NCBI GenBank assembly: GCA_017459315.1
Contig: JAFUDD010000167.1
Span: forward strand, 1 to 9,151
Length of the DNA stretch: 9,151 nt
Direction: 5' to 3'
Source: Clostridia bacterium
GTDB lineage: Bacteria; Bacillota_A; Clostridia; Christensenellales; CAG-138
Shown here: positions 1 to 5,759 of the stretch, one piece after another
How positions within the stretch are numbered: position 1 is the stretch's first letter
Layout: each line of letters starts with the position of its first letter
The notes under the pieces: model-generated
What the model was told of the DNA's origin: nothing
What the model saw: only the letters and a program-made list of their open reading frames with translations
Databases searched by the model: none
Translations under genes and position numbers: made by a program

Positions 1-422
1 GTCATTTGGTCGTACTCTAAATCCTCTTTTAACTGATTCTTTATGTACTCCTCTATTTTCTTTGCATTTTTACCTACAGTATCTACGTAATAGCCTCTGC
101 ACCAGAAATGTCTATTGCCATACTTGTACTTTAAGTTCGCATGTGCGTCAAATATCATCAGCGCACTTTTCCCTTTTATGTAGCCCATAAAGCTCGATAT
201 ACTCATCTTTGGCGGGATACTCACCAGCATATGTACATGATCCGGCATTAGGTGCCCTTCAAGTATCTCTACGCCCTTATAATTGCATAGTTGTCTTAAT
301 ATCTTCCCTATACTTTCCCGGTATTGATTGTAAATGATTTTTCGTCTATACTTGGGGGTGAACACAATGTGGTACTTGCACAGCCATTTTGTGTGCGCTA
401 AACTGTTTTCCTGTTTAGCCAT
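1..422 (-). CDS. tnpA: IS200-type transposase TnpA (HUH/Y1), 3' end outside window
   Basis: The minus strand reads an open frame from ATG at 422-420 to the window edge, giving 140 residues. IS200 TnpA proteins are about 150 residues, so only the last few are missing. TnpA is a single-strand DNA transposase that cuts and rejoins the element ends through a 5'-phosphotyrosine. The protein opens MAKQENSLAHTKWLCKYHIV, a typical TnpA start. The metal-binding HUH motif is H62-V-H64 within MPDHVHMLVSIPP. The block FWCRGYYVDTVGKN (106-119) is followed by the likely catalytic tyrosine Y126 in EEYIKNQ, with Q130 as a possible further metal ligand. Its ribosome binding site GGAAGTGAGG (429-438) lies inside an inverted-repeat arm. 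The DNA is clearly more AT-rich than the rest of the window, which points to recent acquisition. No tnpB partner is visible, as expected for IS200 proper. The catalytic motifs seen look intact. Confidence 0.94.
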   Translation of the reverse strand, partial: MAKQENSLAHTKWLCKYHIVFTPKYRRKIIYNQYRESIGKILRQLCNYKGVEILEGHLMPDHVHMLVSIPPKMSISSFMGYIKGKSALMIFDAHANLKYKYGNRHFWCRGYYVDTVGKNAKKIEEYIKNQLKEDLEYDQM

Positions 423-423
423 A

Positions 424-490
424 AAAGCCTCACTTCCTTTCTTTTGTTTGAGAGCTTGGACTCCCTCATTCTATCGGAAGTGAGGCTTTT
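424..490 (-). promoter_or_regulatory. tnpA leader hairpin that sequesters the ribosome binding site
   Basis: A perfect 15-base inverted repeat is present: AAAAGCCTCACTTCC at 424-438 and its complement GGAAGTGAGGCTTTT at 476-490, 37 bases apart. In the tnpA mRNA (minus strand) the arm next to the start codon carries the Shine-Dalgarno GGAAGTGAGG and ends one base before ATG. The upstream arm can pair with all of it. IS200 of Salmonella is known to repress tnpA translation by a 5'-UTR stem-loop that hides the ribosome binding site, so the same role is inferred here. The pairing is seen in the sequence; its use in vivo is not shown. Confidence 0.75.
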
Positions 491-511
491 TGTGTACAAC
501 TTCTTGTCTCG

Positions 512-535
512 CACCCGCATAGCGGGTGGTTTTTT
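512..535. other. Subterminal hairpin of the IS200 element (possible plus-strand terminator)
   Basis: CACCCGC (512-518) and GCGGGTG (522-528) form a perfect 7-bp stem with the loop ATA. A run of six T follows at 530-535. It probably serves as the left-end structure bound by TnpA. On the plus strand it also has the form of an intrinsic terminator. On the minus strand no T-run follows it, so it would not stop transcription entering tnpA. Confidence 0.5.
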
Positions 536-568
536 GTTTCGCTTCGCTCAACTGCCTGAAGGCGTAAG

Positions 569-597
569 AAAAAGGAACGTGCCGACCGGCACGTTCC
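569..597 (-). terminator. Intrinsic terminator after the nitroreductase gene
   Basis: GGAACGTGCCG (574-584) and CGGCACGTTCC (587-597) are perfect complements and form a 10-11 bp GC-rich stem. On the minus strand the hairpin is followed at once by five T (573-569) and then CTT. It lies about 70 bases past the nitroreductase stop codon, so it ends the esterase-nitroreductase transcript. It also keeps that transcript out of the IS200 tnpA gene. Confidence 0.8.
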
Positions 598-668
598 TGC
601 GGACGAAAGCAGTACGTTCGTTTGCACGCAGTACGGCAGCGCAAGCCGAAACTGCCCGCAAAGCACCG

Positions 669-1166
669 TCAGGACAGATAATGGATCCTTTTGGGATCGA
701 AGCGTTCCTCCTGCGTCCGCGATTCGGCCGGATAGCCGAGCGGCACAAGCGCAAACGGCCGCAGCGTCGGCGGGATGCCGAGCACCTGCGCGACGCGATC
801 CATGCGTTCCTCCTCCGGCGCGATGCCGAGCCACACGCCGCCGAGTCCCTCCGCCGTGATCGCCAGCAGCAGGTTTTCGGTCGCAATCGCCATGTCGATC
901 TGCGCATACTGCGGCACCCAAAGCCCCTCCGTGCGATAGCACGGCACGATCACGACCGGCGCGTTTTTGGCGCAGCCCGCATAACGATGCACCTTGGACA
1001 GGGCTTCGATCATTTCGCGGTCGGTCACCACGAAAAACTCCCACGGCTGCTGATCGCCCGCCGACGGCGCCGCCATCGCCGCGCGCAAAAGGCGTTCGAT
1101 TTTTTCCGGCTCCACCGGCTTGTCCGTGTACTTGCGAATACTGACGCGTTCAAAAATCTCTTTCAT
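669..1166 (-). CDS. Nitroreductase-family FMN oxidoreductase
   Basis: A 165-residue protein of the nitroreductase superfamily: FMN-dependent, NAD(P)H-using reductases usually active as dimers. The physiological substrate cannot be told from sequence. Family marks are the N-terminal FMN-phosphate contact S9-I-R-K-Y13, the block AAPSAGDQQPWEFFVV (32-47), and EGLGGVWLGI in the second half. The usual asparagine of the PSxxNxQPW block is aspartate here (D38), a modest deviation. The length is at the short end of the family and no extra domain is present. I chose ATG at 1166 because AAGGAGGAAG (1168-1177) lies just upstream and MKEIFERVSIRKY is the usual start. A longer in-frame reading to 1253 runs through the esterase gene and has no family similarity. 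The gene overlaps the esterase stop by ATGA, so the two are probably translationally coupled. It ends before a strong terminator at 569-597. Confidence 0.9.
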   Translation of the reverse strand: MKEIFERVSIRKYTDKPVEPEKIERLLRAAMAAPSAGDQQPWEFFVVTDREMIEALSKVHRYAGCAKNAPVVIVPCYRTEGLWVPQYAQIDMAIATENLLLAITAEGLGGVWLGIAPEEERMDRVAQVLGIPPTLRPFALVPLGYPAESRTQEERFDPKRIHYLS

Positions 1167-1813
1167 GCTTCCTCCTTGCTGTGATGAATGAGCCACGCAA
1201 AGCCCTTGGCCGTGCGCAGCAGCGGGTCGGCAAAATGATTGCCGGGGTTCCATTCCAAAATACTGTCCGTGCCCGCCGTGTCGATTGCCGCGGCAAACAG
1301 CCGGATACGGTCGCCCACCGTCGCCATCAGACGGTTTTTCGTCTTCTCCTCCCGGTCGCCGAGGCTCAGATAGATATGCTTTGCGTTCGGCCTGCGGGCG
1401 CCGTAGGTTTCATAAAAGTCCGGGTACCACACCGAGGGCGACACCGCGGCGACACCGGCAAAGGCGTCGCTTTCATACGCCGCCCACAGCGCAAACAGCC
1501 CCGCGAGCGAATACCCGCCGAGCAGCAGCGTCCGTCCCCGAAACTGCGGCAGCACCTCGGCTTCGAGCATGGCAAGCGTCGCCTTCGCTTCACCGCCGAA
1601 CGGGACCTTGCCGAACACCGGCGGCGCAGGCCACGGCGAAAGCTCCCGATCCCAATCGGTCACGGTCACGACCGCGTGGCAAAACGGCACGTCGGTCATC
1701 GAACGAATAAGGCTGCTTTCCTCGCCCATGTCAAAGCCGTCGCGCGCGTCGGCCATTTCGAGCAGCACGATCTTGGCGTCCGGCTCGCCGTACAGCATAA
1801 GCGGTCTGTCCAT
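1163..1813 (-). CDS. Putative alpha/beta-hydrolase esterase
   Basis: A 216-residue protein with an alpha/beta-hydrolase layout, closest in feel to the putative esterase family (esterase D/enterochelin esterase type). The nucleophile elbow is G100-Y-S102-L-A-G105, preceded by the hydrophobic strand TLLLG. Candidate acid and base of the triad are D153 in IYLSLGDREEK and H193 in NPGNHF. The block AAVSPSVWYPDF (122-133) resembles this family. There is no signal peptide, so it is likely cytoplasmic; the substrate is unknown. ATG at 1813 is preferred because AAGGAGGAGG sits just upstream (1818-1827). An in-frame ATG at 1849 has no ribosome binding site and would place the putative -10 box inside the gene. 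The gene is first in a two-gene unit, and its last four bases ATGA start the nitroreductase. Pairing of a small hydrolase with a nitroreductase suggests a detoxifying or salvage role, but that is a guess. Confidence 0.82.
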   Translation of the reverse strand: MDRPLMLYGEPDAKIVLLEMADARDGFDMGEESSLIRSMTDVPFCHAVVTVTDWDRELSPWPAPPVFGKVPFGGEAKATLAMLEAEVLPQFRGRTLLLGGYSLAGLFALWAAYESDAFAGVAAVSPSVWYPDFYETYGARRPNAKHIYLSLGDREEKTKNRLMATVGDRIRLFAAAIDTAGTDSILEWNPGNHFADPLLRTAKGFAWLIHHSKEEA

Positions 1814-1837
1814 CGTGTCCTCCTCCTTGTCGGCTCT

Positions 1838-1843
1838 ATTGTA
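1838..1843 (-). promoter_or_regulatory. Possible -10 box for the esterase-nitroreductase unit
   Basis: On the minus strand TACAAT occurs 24 bases before the esterase start codon, preceded by GTGT. No good -35 hexamer is found 16-18 bases upstream (the sequence there is GC-rich), so this is a weak call resting on the -10 match and position. Confidence 0.4.
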
Positions 1844-1886
1844 ACACATCTTTCTCCCTGCCGCCAGCCGTTTTTATACAGCACGG

Positions 1887-1915
1887 TTGCGTTTTCGGAT
1901 AGCGCATAGTATACT
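1887..1915 (+). promoter_or_regulatory. Sigma-A type promoter of the SPFH-protein gene
   Basis: TTGCGT (1887-1892) and TATACT (1910-1915) are separated by exactly 17 bases. They lie 29 bases before the start codon at 1945, leaving room for a short leader with the ribosome binding site AAAGGAGG (1929-1936). The -10 box overlaps the 8-bp palindrome AGTATACT. Prediction from consensus only. Confidence 0.7.
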
Positions 1916-1944
1916 GTACGGAGAACCCAAAGGAGGCCGACGGT

Positions 1945-2844
1945 ATGGGCATTATCCGCGCAACGCTCGATGCGGCGCACAGCGTTTTGCAGGAGCAATG
2001 GAAGGAAGCATTTTTCTGCGACGCGCTCGGCGAAAACGTGCTGATGGCGCGCGGCCGCAAGCGCATCAGCCAGAGCAGCGCCAACAGTCGTGCGGACGAC
2101 CGCGTGATCACGAACGGCTCGCTGCTGTCCGTGGCGGACGGGCAGGCCGCGGTCGTCGTTTCGATGGGCAAGGTCATTGACGTTTGCACCGAGCCGGGGC
2201 CGCATATCTTTGTGGACGAAAACCACCCCGGCGGCGTGAAGGGGTATTTCCGCGACGTATGGAGCCGCATCGGCTTCGGCGGCGGCGACGTGCAGCCGAT
2301 CACCCACGCGGTCTACTATATCAACACGAAGGAGTCCGTCGGCAACCGCTTTATCACGCCCGCGCCGGTGCCCGTGGCGCTCGGCGATCCGGCGCTTAAG
2401 CTTTCGCTTGACGCAAGCGTGCTGTGCGAGGGCGTGTATTCCTATCGCGTGGCCGACCCCGCCGTGTTCTATCGCGCGGTGACGCACCTTGCCGGTATCT
2501 ACACGCGCGACCGGCTGCATAAGCAGCTCGAAGCCGAGCTGTTGACCGCGCTGCAAGCGGCGCTGACGGCACTCGTCAAGGAAGGCGCGCGGCCGAGCGA
2601 CCTGCCCTCGCTGACGCCGCAGCTGTCCGAACGGCTGCAGGCCGAAGGCGACGCCCGGTTTCTCCCGCGGTTCGGGCTTGCGCTTGTTTCGGTCGGCATC
2701 TCGTCGCTGTACGTGCTCGACGCAAAGCGGATCGCCGAGCTGCAGGCGCATGCCGTATTGAAGGATCCTGCCATGGCAATGGCGCATTTGGCGGGCGCGA
2801 CCGCCGCAGCGATGCAGAGCGCCGCACAGAACGGCGACAGCTGA
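1945..2844 (+). CDS. SPFH/Band-7 domain protein (YdjI-like, 'virion core protein'-like family)
   Basis: A 299-residue protein resembling the bacterial SPFH group that includes Bacillus subtilis YdjI. These proteins form membrane-associated oligomers in flotillin-like assemblies; their exact role is poorly known, with links to envelope stress. Recognisable parts are the opening amphipathic segment (about 1-30), SLLSVADGQAAVVVSMGKV and EPGPHIFVDEN (about 58-92) as the first half of the SPFH fold, and VYYINTKE with the following beta-rich stretch (about 123-165). A helical region containing QLEAELLTALQAAL and the block FGLALVSVGISSLYV follow. The C-terminus (DPAMAMAHLAGATAAAMQSA) is alanine-rich and stops without the cysteine zinc ribbon that several relatives carry. 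There is no signal peptide or clear transmembrane helix. ATG at 1945 has AAAGGAGG at the right distance. The gene stands alone, with its own promoter upstream and a strong terminator downstream. Confidence 0.8.
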   Translation: MGIIRATLDAAHSVLQEQWKEAFFCDALGENVLMARGRKRISQSSANSRADDRVITNGSLLSVADGQAAVVVSMGKVIDVCTEPGPHIFVDENHPGGVKGYFRDVWSRIGFGGGDVQPITHAVYYINTKESVGNRFITPAPVPVALGDPALKLSLDASVLCEGVYSYRVADPAVFYRAVTHLAGIYTRDRLHKQLEAELLTALQAALTALVKEGARPSDLPSLTPQLSERLQAEGDARFLPRFGLALVSVGISSLYVLDAKRIAELQAHAVLKDPAMAMAHLAGATAAAMQSAAQNGDS

Positions 2845-2850
2845 TTTTTT

Positions 2851-2901
2851 CCATAAAAACAGACTGCCGGAGAAAGCGATTCTCCGGCAGTATTTTTATG
2901 G
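2851..2901. terminator. Bidirectional intrinsic terminator between convergent genes
   Basis: ACTGCCGGAGAA (2863-2874) and TTCTCCGGCAGT (2880-2891) form a perfect 12-bp stem with loop AGCGA. It is flanked by CCATAAAAA (2851-2859) and TTTTTATGG (2893-2901), themselves complementary, so each strand has a T-run after the hairpin. It starts 6 bases after the SPFH gene stop and ends 7 bases beyond the aldo/keto reductase stop, serving both convergent genes. Confidence 0.92.
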
Positions 2902-2908
2902 CTGTTTT

Positions 2909-4102
2909 CTATTTTTGTTTACCCTTTCGAAATAGAAACTTCCTTGCAGCCGAAAGGATGATCTTATACGGCGGCGGGAGCAGCGCCTTATCGGCCTCAA
3001 CGAGCTTATCGCGGATCGGGAGGCTTTGCGGACAATGCTTTTCGCACTTGCCGCACTTGATGCACGCGGTTGCATAGGCCGAGCCCTCACGCAGCGCGAC
3101 GGCCTGTGCGTATTGCTTTCGCCCGTCGAATTTGGATTCGGCGTACATCATATTGTACGCGGCGAAGATGCCCGGAATGTCGATCCCCTTGGGGCACGGC
3201 ATGCAGTAGCGGCAGCCCGTGCAGCCGACCTTTTCCTTGGCGCGGATCTCCGCGATCACGTCCCGCACCAGCGCGCGATCCGCGTCGGTCATGCAGCCGG
3301 GCAGCGCCGCATCCGCAATGCGGCAGTTCTCGCGCACCATATCGAGCGAGTTCATGCCAGACAGCACGCAGGTCACACCGGTTTGATCATACAGCCATCG
3401 TAAACCCAGCTCCGCGGGCGAATAGCCCGTGCCGGACGCCGCGATCTTCTTTTTCGCGCTCTCCGGCAGCAGGTTCACGAGCTTGCCGCCGCGCAGCGGC
3501 TCCATGATGACGACCGGGATGCCGAGCGCCTCGGCGCGCTCCAAGCCCTTGCGCCCCGCCTGCGCGTGCTCGTCCAAATAGTTATACTGGATCTGGCAGA
3601 AATCCCACGGATAGGCTTCCAGGATTTTAACGAACATTTCCGTATCGCCGTGGTAGGAAAAGCCGATGTTGCGGATCTGCCCCGCCGCCTTCTTCTGTGC
3701 GATCCAGTCCTCGATGCCGAGCTTTTGCAGCTTTTCCCATTGCACGTAATCCGTGAGGTGATGCATGAGGTAGTAATCGACATACGTGGTTTTCAGGCGC
3801 GACAGCTCCTCGTTGAAAAACTTATCGAGCGCGGCGGCGCTGCCGATCATGTACTGCGGGAGCTTCGTCGCAATGTTGACCTTTTCCCGGATGCCGTTGC
3901 GCTCCAAAATCGTGCCGAGCGCAACCTCGCTGCCGGGGTAGATGTAGGCCGTGTCGAAATAATTGACGCCGAGCCGGTACGCCTCCAAAAGCTCCTGTTC
4001 GGCCTTGTCGAGGTCGATCCGGCCGCCCTTTTGCGTGAAACGCATGCAGCCGTAGCCGAGCGCTGAGATCGGCTCGCCGTGCTTGTCCTTGCGGTATTGC
4101 AT
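2909..4102 (-). CDS. Aldo/keto reductase with C-terminal 2x[4Fe-4S] ferredoxin domain
   Basis: A 397-residue two-domain oxidoreductase. The N-terminal part (about 1-285) is an aldo/keto reductase TIM barrel. The likely catalytic residues are D50 and Y55 in FDTAYIYPGSE, K80 in ATKLP, and H114 or H115 in YLMHHLTDY. GFSYHG (147-152), QIQYNYLD and MEPLRGGKL match the predicted cytoplasmic AKR/ferredoxin fusion group. The C-terminal part binds two [4Fe-4S] clusters: C294, C297, C300, C303 and C347, C350, C353, C357. Relatives are common in anaerobes; substrates are mostly unknown, and electrons could pass between the clusters and a nicotinamide-dependent site. I start it at ATG 4102, behind GGAAAGGA and at the natural AKR beginning MQYRKDKHGEPISALGYG. 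The frame stays open further upstream but there covers the neighbouring gene. It is last in the minus-strand cluster, 26 bases after the methyltransferase-like gene, and its stop lies next to the shared terminator. A role in cytochrome maturation is not evident. Confidence 0.93.
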   Translation of the reverse strand: MQYRKDKHGEPISALGYGCMRFTQKGGRIDLDKAEQELLEAYRLGVNYFDTAYIYPGSEVALGTILERNGIREKVNIATKLPQYMIGSAAALDKFFNEELSRLKTTYVDYYLMHHLTDYVQWEKLQKLGIEDWIAQKKAAGQIRNIGFSYHGDTEMFVKILEAYPWDFCQIQYNYLDEHAQAGRKGLERAEALGIPVVIMEPLRGGKLVNLLPESAKKKIAASGTGYSPAELGLRWLYDQTGVTCVLSGMNSLDMVRENCRIADAALPGCMTDADRALVRDVIAEIRAKEKVGCTGCRYCMPCPKGIDIPGIFAAYNMMYAESKFDGRKQYAQAVALREGSAYATACIKCGKCEKHCPQSLPIRDKLVEADKALLPPPYKIILSAARKFLFRKGKQK

Positions 4103-4128
4103 AATGATTTCCTTTCCGTGGAGATAGT

Positions 4129-4944
4129 TTATTTCCGATACGCCGAAAGCCGCATCCGGTACGCCTTGTTCTGCGCCGGATCGAATGGCCAAAGCAGCGT
4201 CGTTTCCGCTTCCGGCCTGCCGAACCGCCGTATATCCGTCATGCCCTGCGCCGCGCCGTCGATGCCGCCCGCCACGCCGACGCGCTCGGCTTCCAAGCCG
4301 ATCAATACGGTTTGCTTGGCCCATGCAAACAGCGCGTCGTTCACGCGCCCGACAGCGGCGGGCAGATACCCGCGAAGCTGCGTCAGCACCCTGTCCGTAT
4401 CGAGCGGCGCATAGCGGGCGATCACCCCTGCGATCCGCGCAAACGGCACAAGCAGCTGCGAATGTACGCCGATGCAGACCGCGCTGTCGCATAGCTCTGT
4501 TTGCGCCGTCAGCGGCGACGGCGTGCGCTCTTGCATGGCGGCGTCCATGCCCGACAGAAAACGCGCCGTTACGTCGATTCTTTCGCCGCGCGCGTGCGCC
4601 CTTGCCGCGTTCACCATATCGTCCGCAAACGCGCGATAGGCTTCGTCCGAAACGCCCAAAAGATCGGCGCACAGCACCGTCACGCTTTCTGCGTCGATGC
4701 TTTGCCTTTGCAGGCCCGCTTGCATCGCGGCCTCGTCGCGGTCGAGCAGCGTTATTTGTGCATGACCCGTCAAGCGCCGCAAATCGAAATCGTTGCACGC
4801 GCCTGCGCCGACAAGCAGCAGCCGCCCGCCGGGCGCGGTATTGGTCAGAATAAAATCCGTCACGGCCTGCCGATACGCCGCCCACGCCTCATAGGCATTC
4901 GGGATTACGGTCAGGCGGGCAAGCTCGTCATAAAGACTGCTCAT
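4129..4944 (-). CDS. Rossmann-fold, class I SAM-methyltransferase-like protein of unknown function
   Basis: A 271-residue protein that I do not recognise as a named family. The centre looks like a class I SAM-dependent methyltransferase: strand RLLLV followed by the glycine loop GAGACND (46-52, motif I), then ITLLDRD (64-70) with an acidic end that could hold the SAM ribose, then VTVLCADLLGV (88-98) with D94 like the adenine-contact motif. The first 40 residues are helical, and the remainder holds helical stretches plus a short strand block near the C-terminus (ETTLLWPFD). There is no signal peptide or membrane segment. The substrate is unknown, and a nucleotide-binding Rossmann protein without methyltransferase activity is possible. 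Its ATG overlaps the ccsA stop as ATGA, and no clear Shine-Dalgarno precedes it, so translation probably depends on ccsA. That coupling hints at a job tied to cytochrome assembly or respiration, but this rests on context alone. Confidence 0.7.
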   Translation of the reverse strand: MSSLYDELARLTVIPNAYEAWAAYRQAVTDFILTNTAPGGRLLLVGAGACNDFDLRRLTGHAQITLLDRDEAAMQAGLQRQSIDAESVTVLCADLLGVSDEAYRAFADDMVNAARAHARGERIDVTARFLSGMDAAMQERTPSPLTAQTELCDSAVCIGVHSQLLVPFARIAGVIARYAPLDTDRVLTQLRGYLPAAVGRVNDALFAWAKQTVLIGLEAERVGVAGGIDGAAQGMTDIRRFGRPEAETTLLWPFDPAQNKAYRMRLSAYRK

Positions 4945-5756
4945 GCGTAGCTGTGAATGCCGGGCAGGAACGTGTTCACGCCGATGTAGGTGAACATGAC
5001 GCAGACGAAGCCCGCGACCGCAAAGATCGCGGCGGCCTTGCCGTGCCACCCGCGGCGGATGCGCAGATGCAGGTACGTCGCGTAGACGATCCACGTGACG
5101 AGCGACCACGTTTCCTTCGGGTCCCACGACCAATAGCTGCCCCACGCGCGCTCCGCCCAGATCGCGCCGGTGACGATGGTGAACGTCAAAAACAGCAGGC
5201 CGAGTGCGACGCTGCGGTAGCTGATCAGATCCAGCTTTTCCTTGTCGGGGATATGCCGATCCAAAAAGCCCTTGGCCTTCATCTTGTCGCGCAGCAGAAA
5301 GATGATCGACAGTACGAACGACACGCCGAACGCGCCGTAGGCAATGATTGCGGTGGAGACATGGAAGCCGAGCCAGTTGCTCCGAAGCGCCGGCATCAGC
5401 TCATGCACCTCCTTCGACTGCATCGCGGCATAGCCGATGATGAGGAAGATCACCGGCGCGGCGAACGCGCCGAGCACCGGGAACTTGAACTTGATCACAA
5501 AGATCAGCGACACAAGGCACAGTCCCCACGCGAACGAGGTTGCAAACTCATACTGGTTCGTGAGCGGCAGCCGCCCCGCGCCGATCCCGCGGCAGACGAG
5601 CGCCGCCGTGTGCAGCACAAGGCCCAATATCTGCAGGCCGACGGCGATCTTCGCCACCGGGTCCTTTTTGATGGCGATAAAGACAAAGTACAGGATCATT
5701 GCCGCAAAGTAAAGCAGCATGACGATCGTGAACAGTACATTTTCCACGGCTAACAT
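4941..5756 (-). CDS. ccsA: System II cytochrome c maturation protein CcsA (ResC; also named CcsB)
   Basis: A 271-residue integral membrane protein of the heme-handling CcsA/ResC family. With ResB it moves heme to the outer face of the membrane and joins it to apocytochrome c CXXCH sites. Several hydrophobic segments are visible (about 8-29, 35-54, 75-90, 95-112, 130-155, 183-200, 217-232 and 241-264). The tryptophan-rich heme-binding WWD loop is W205-GSYWSWDPKET-W217. Family marks also include GRLPLTNQYEF (61-71), H49 in a membrane segment, H132 in GFHVS and H268 in the terminal GIHSYA, candidates for heme ligation. The length is normal for the split (non-fused) form. Its ribosome binding site GGAGGAA lies inside the end of resB, 3 bases separate the two genes, and the start is ATG 5756. 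The next gene overlaps its stop codon. The neighbour nrfA, a pentaheme protein, is the obvious client. Confidence 0.95.
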   Translation of the reverse strand: MLAVENVLFTIVMLLYFAAMILYFVFIAIKKDPVAKIAVGLQILGLVLHTAALVCRGIGAGRLPLTNQYEFATSFAWGLCLVSLIFVIKFKFPVLGAFAAPVIFLIIGYAAMQSKEVHELMPALRSNWLGFHVSTAIIAYGAFGVSFVLSIIFLLRDKMKAKGFLDRHIPDKEKLDLISYRSVALGLLFLTFTIVTGAIWAERAWGSYWSWDPKETWSLVTWIVYATYLHLRIRRGWHGKAAAIFAVAGFVCVMFTYIGVNTFLPGIHSYA

Positions 5757-5759
5757 CGT

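Larger units (their letters stand above)
1..535 (-). mobile_element. IS200/IS605-family insertion sequence, left part
   Basis: The segment combines a HUH tnpA, a leader inverted repeat and a further subterminal hairpin (512-528). This is the arrangement at the left end of IS200 elements, which lack terminal inverted repeats and are recognised through subterminal palindromes. The region is AT-rich against a GC-rich background. The outer boundary is not certain: I place it just after the hairpin and its T-run near 535, but the cleavage tetranucleotide cannot be identified without an empty site. The other end lies beyond position 1. Confidence 0.7.

Noticed and set aside
603..635. Short repeats (GCAGTACG twice, at 609-616 and 628-635; ACGAA/TTCGT pair) as a possible recombination or protein-binding site
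   Set aside because: The repeats are only 5-8 bases and not exceptional in this composition; no other support.
444..1184. Long plus-strand open frame opposite the nitroreductase gene
   Set aside because: It is arginine/histidine-rich low-complexity translation, has no ribosome binding site, runs through a terminator hairpin, and lies opposite a clearly recognisable gene.
1696..2787. 363-codon minus-strand open frame across the SPFH gene and esterase promoter
   Set aside because: Composition is typical of the antisense of a GC-rich gene; it crosses the divergent promoters and matches no family.
4103..4885. Upstream in-frame extension of the aldo/keto reductase
   Set aside because: The extension is a different frame of the methyltransferase-like gene, is arginine-rich, and the AKR has a good ribosome binding site at its natural start 4102.
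4945..5145. N-terminal extension of the methyltransferase-like protein into ccsA
   Set aside because: This stretch is the ccsA WWD-loop region read out of frame; the ATGA overlap start at 4944 is the sensible one.
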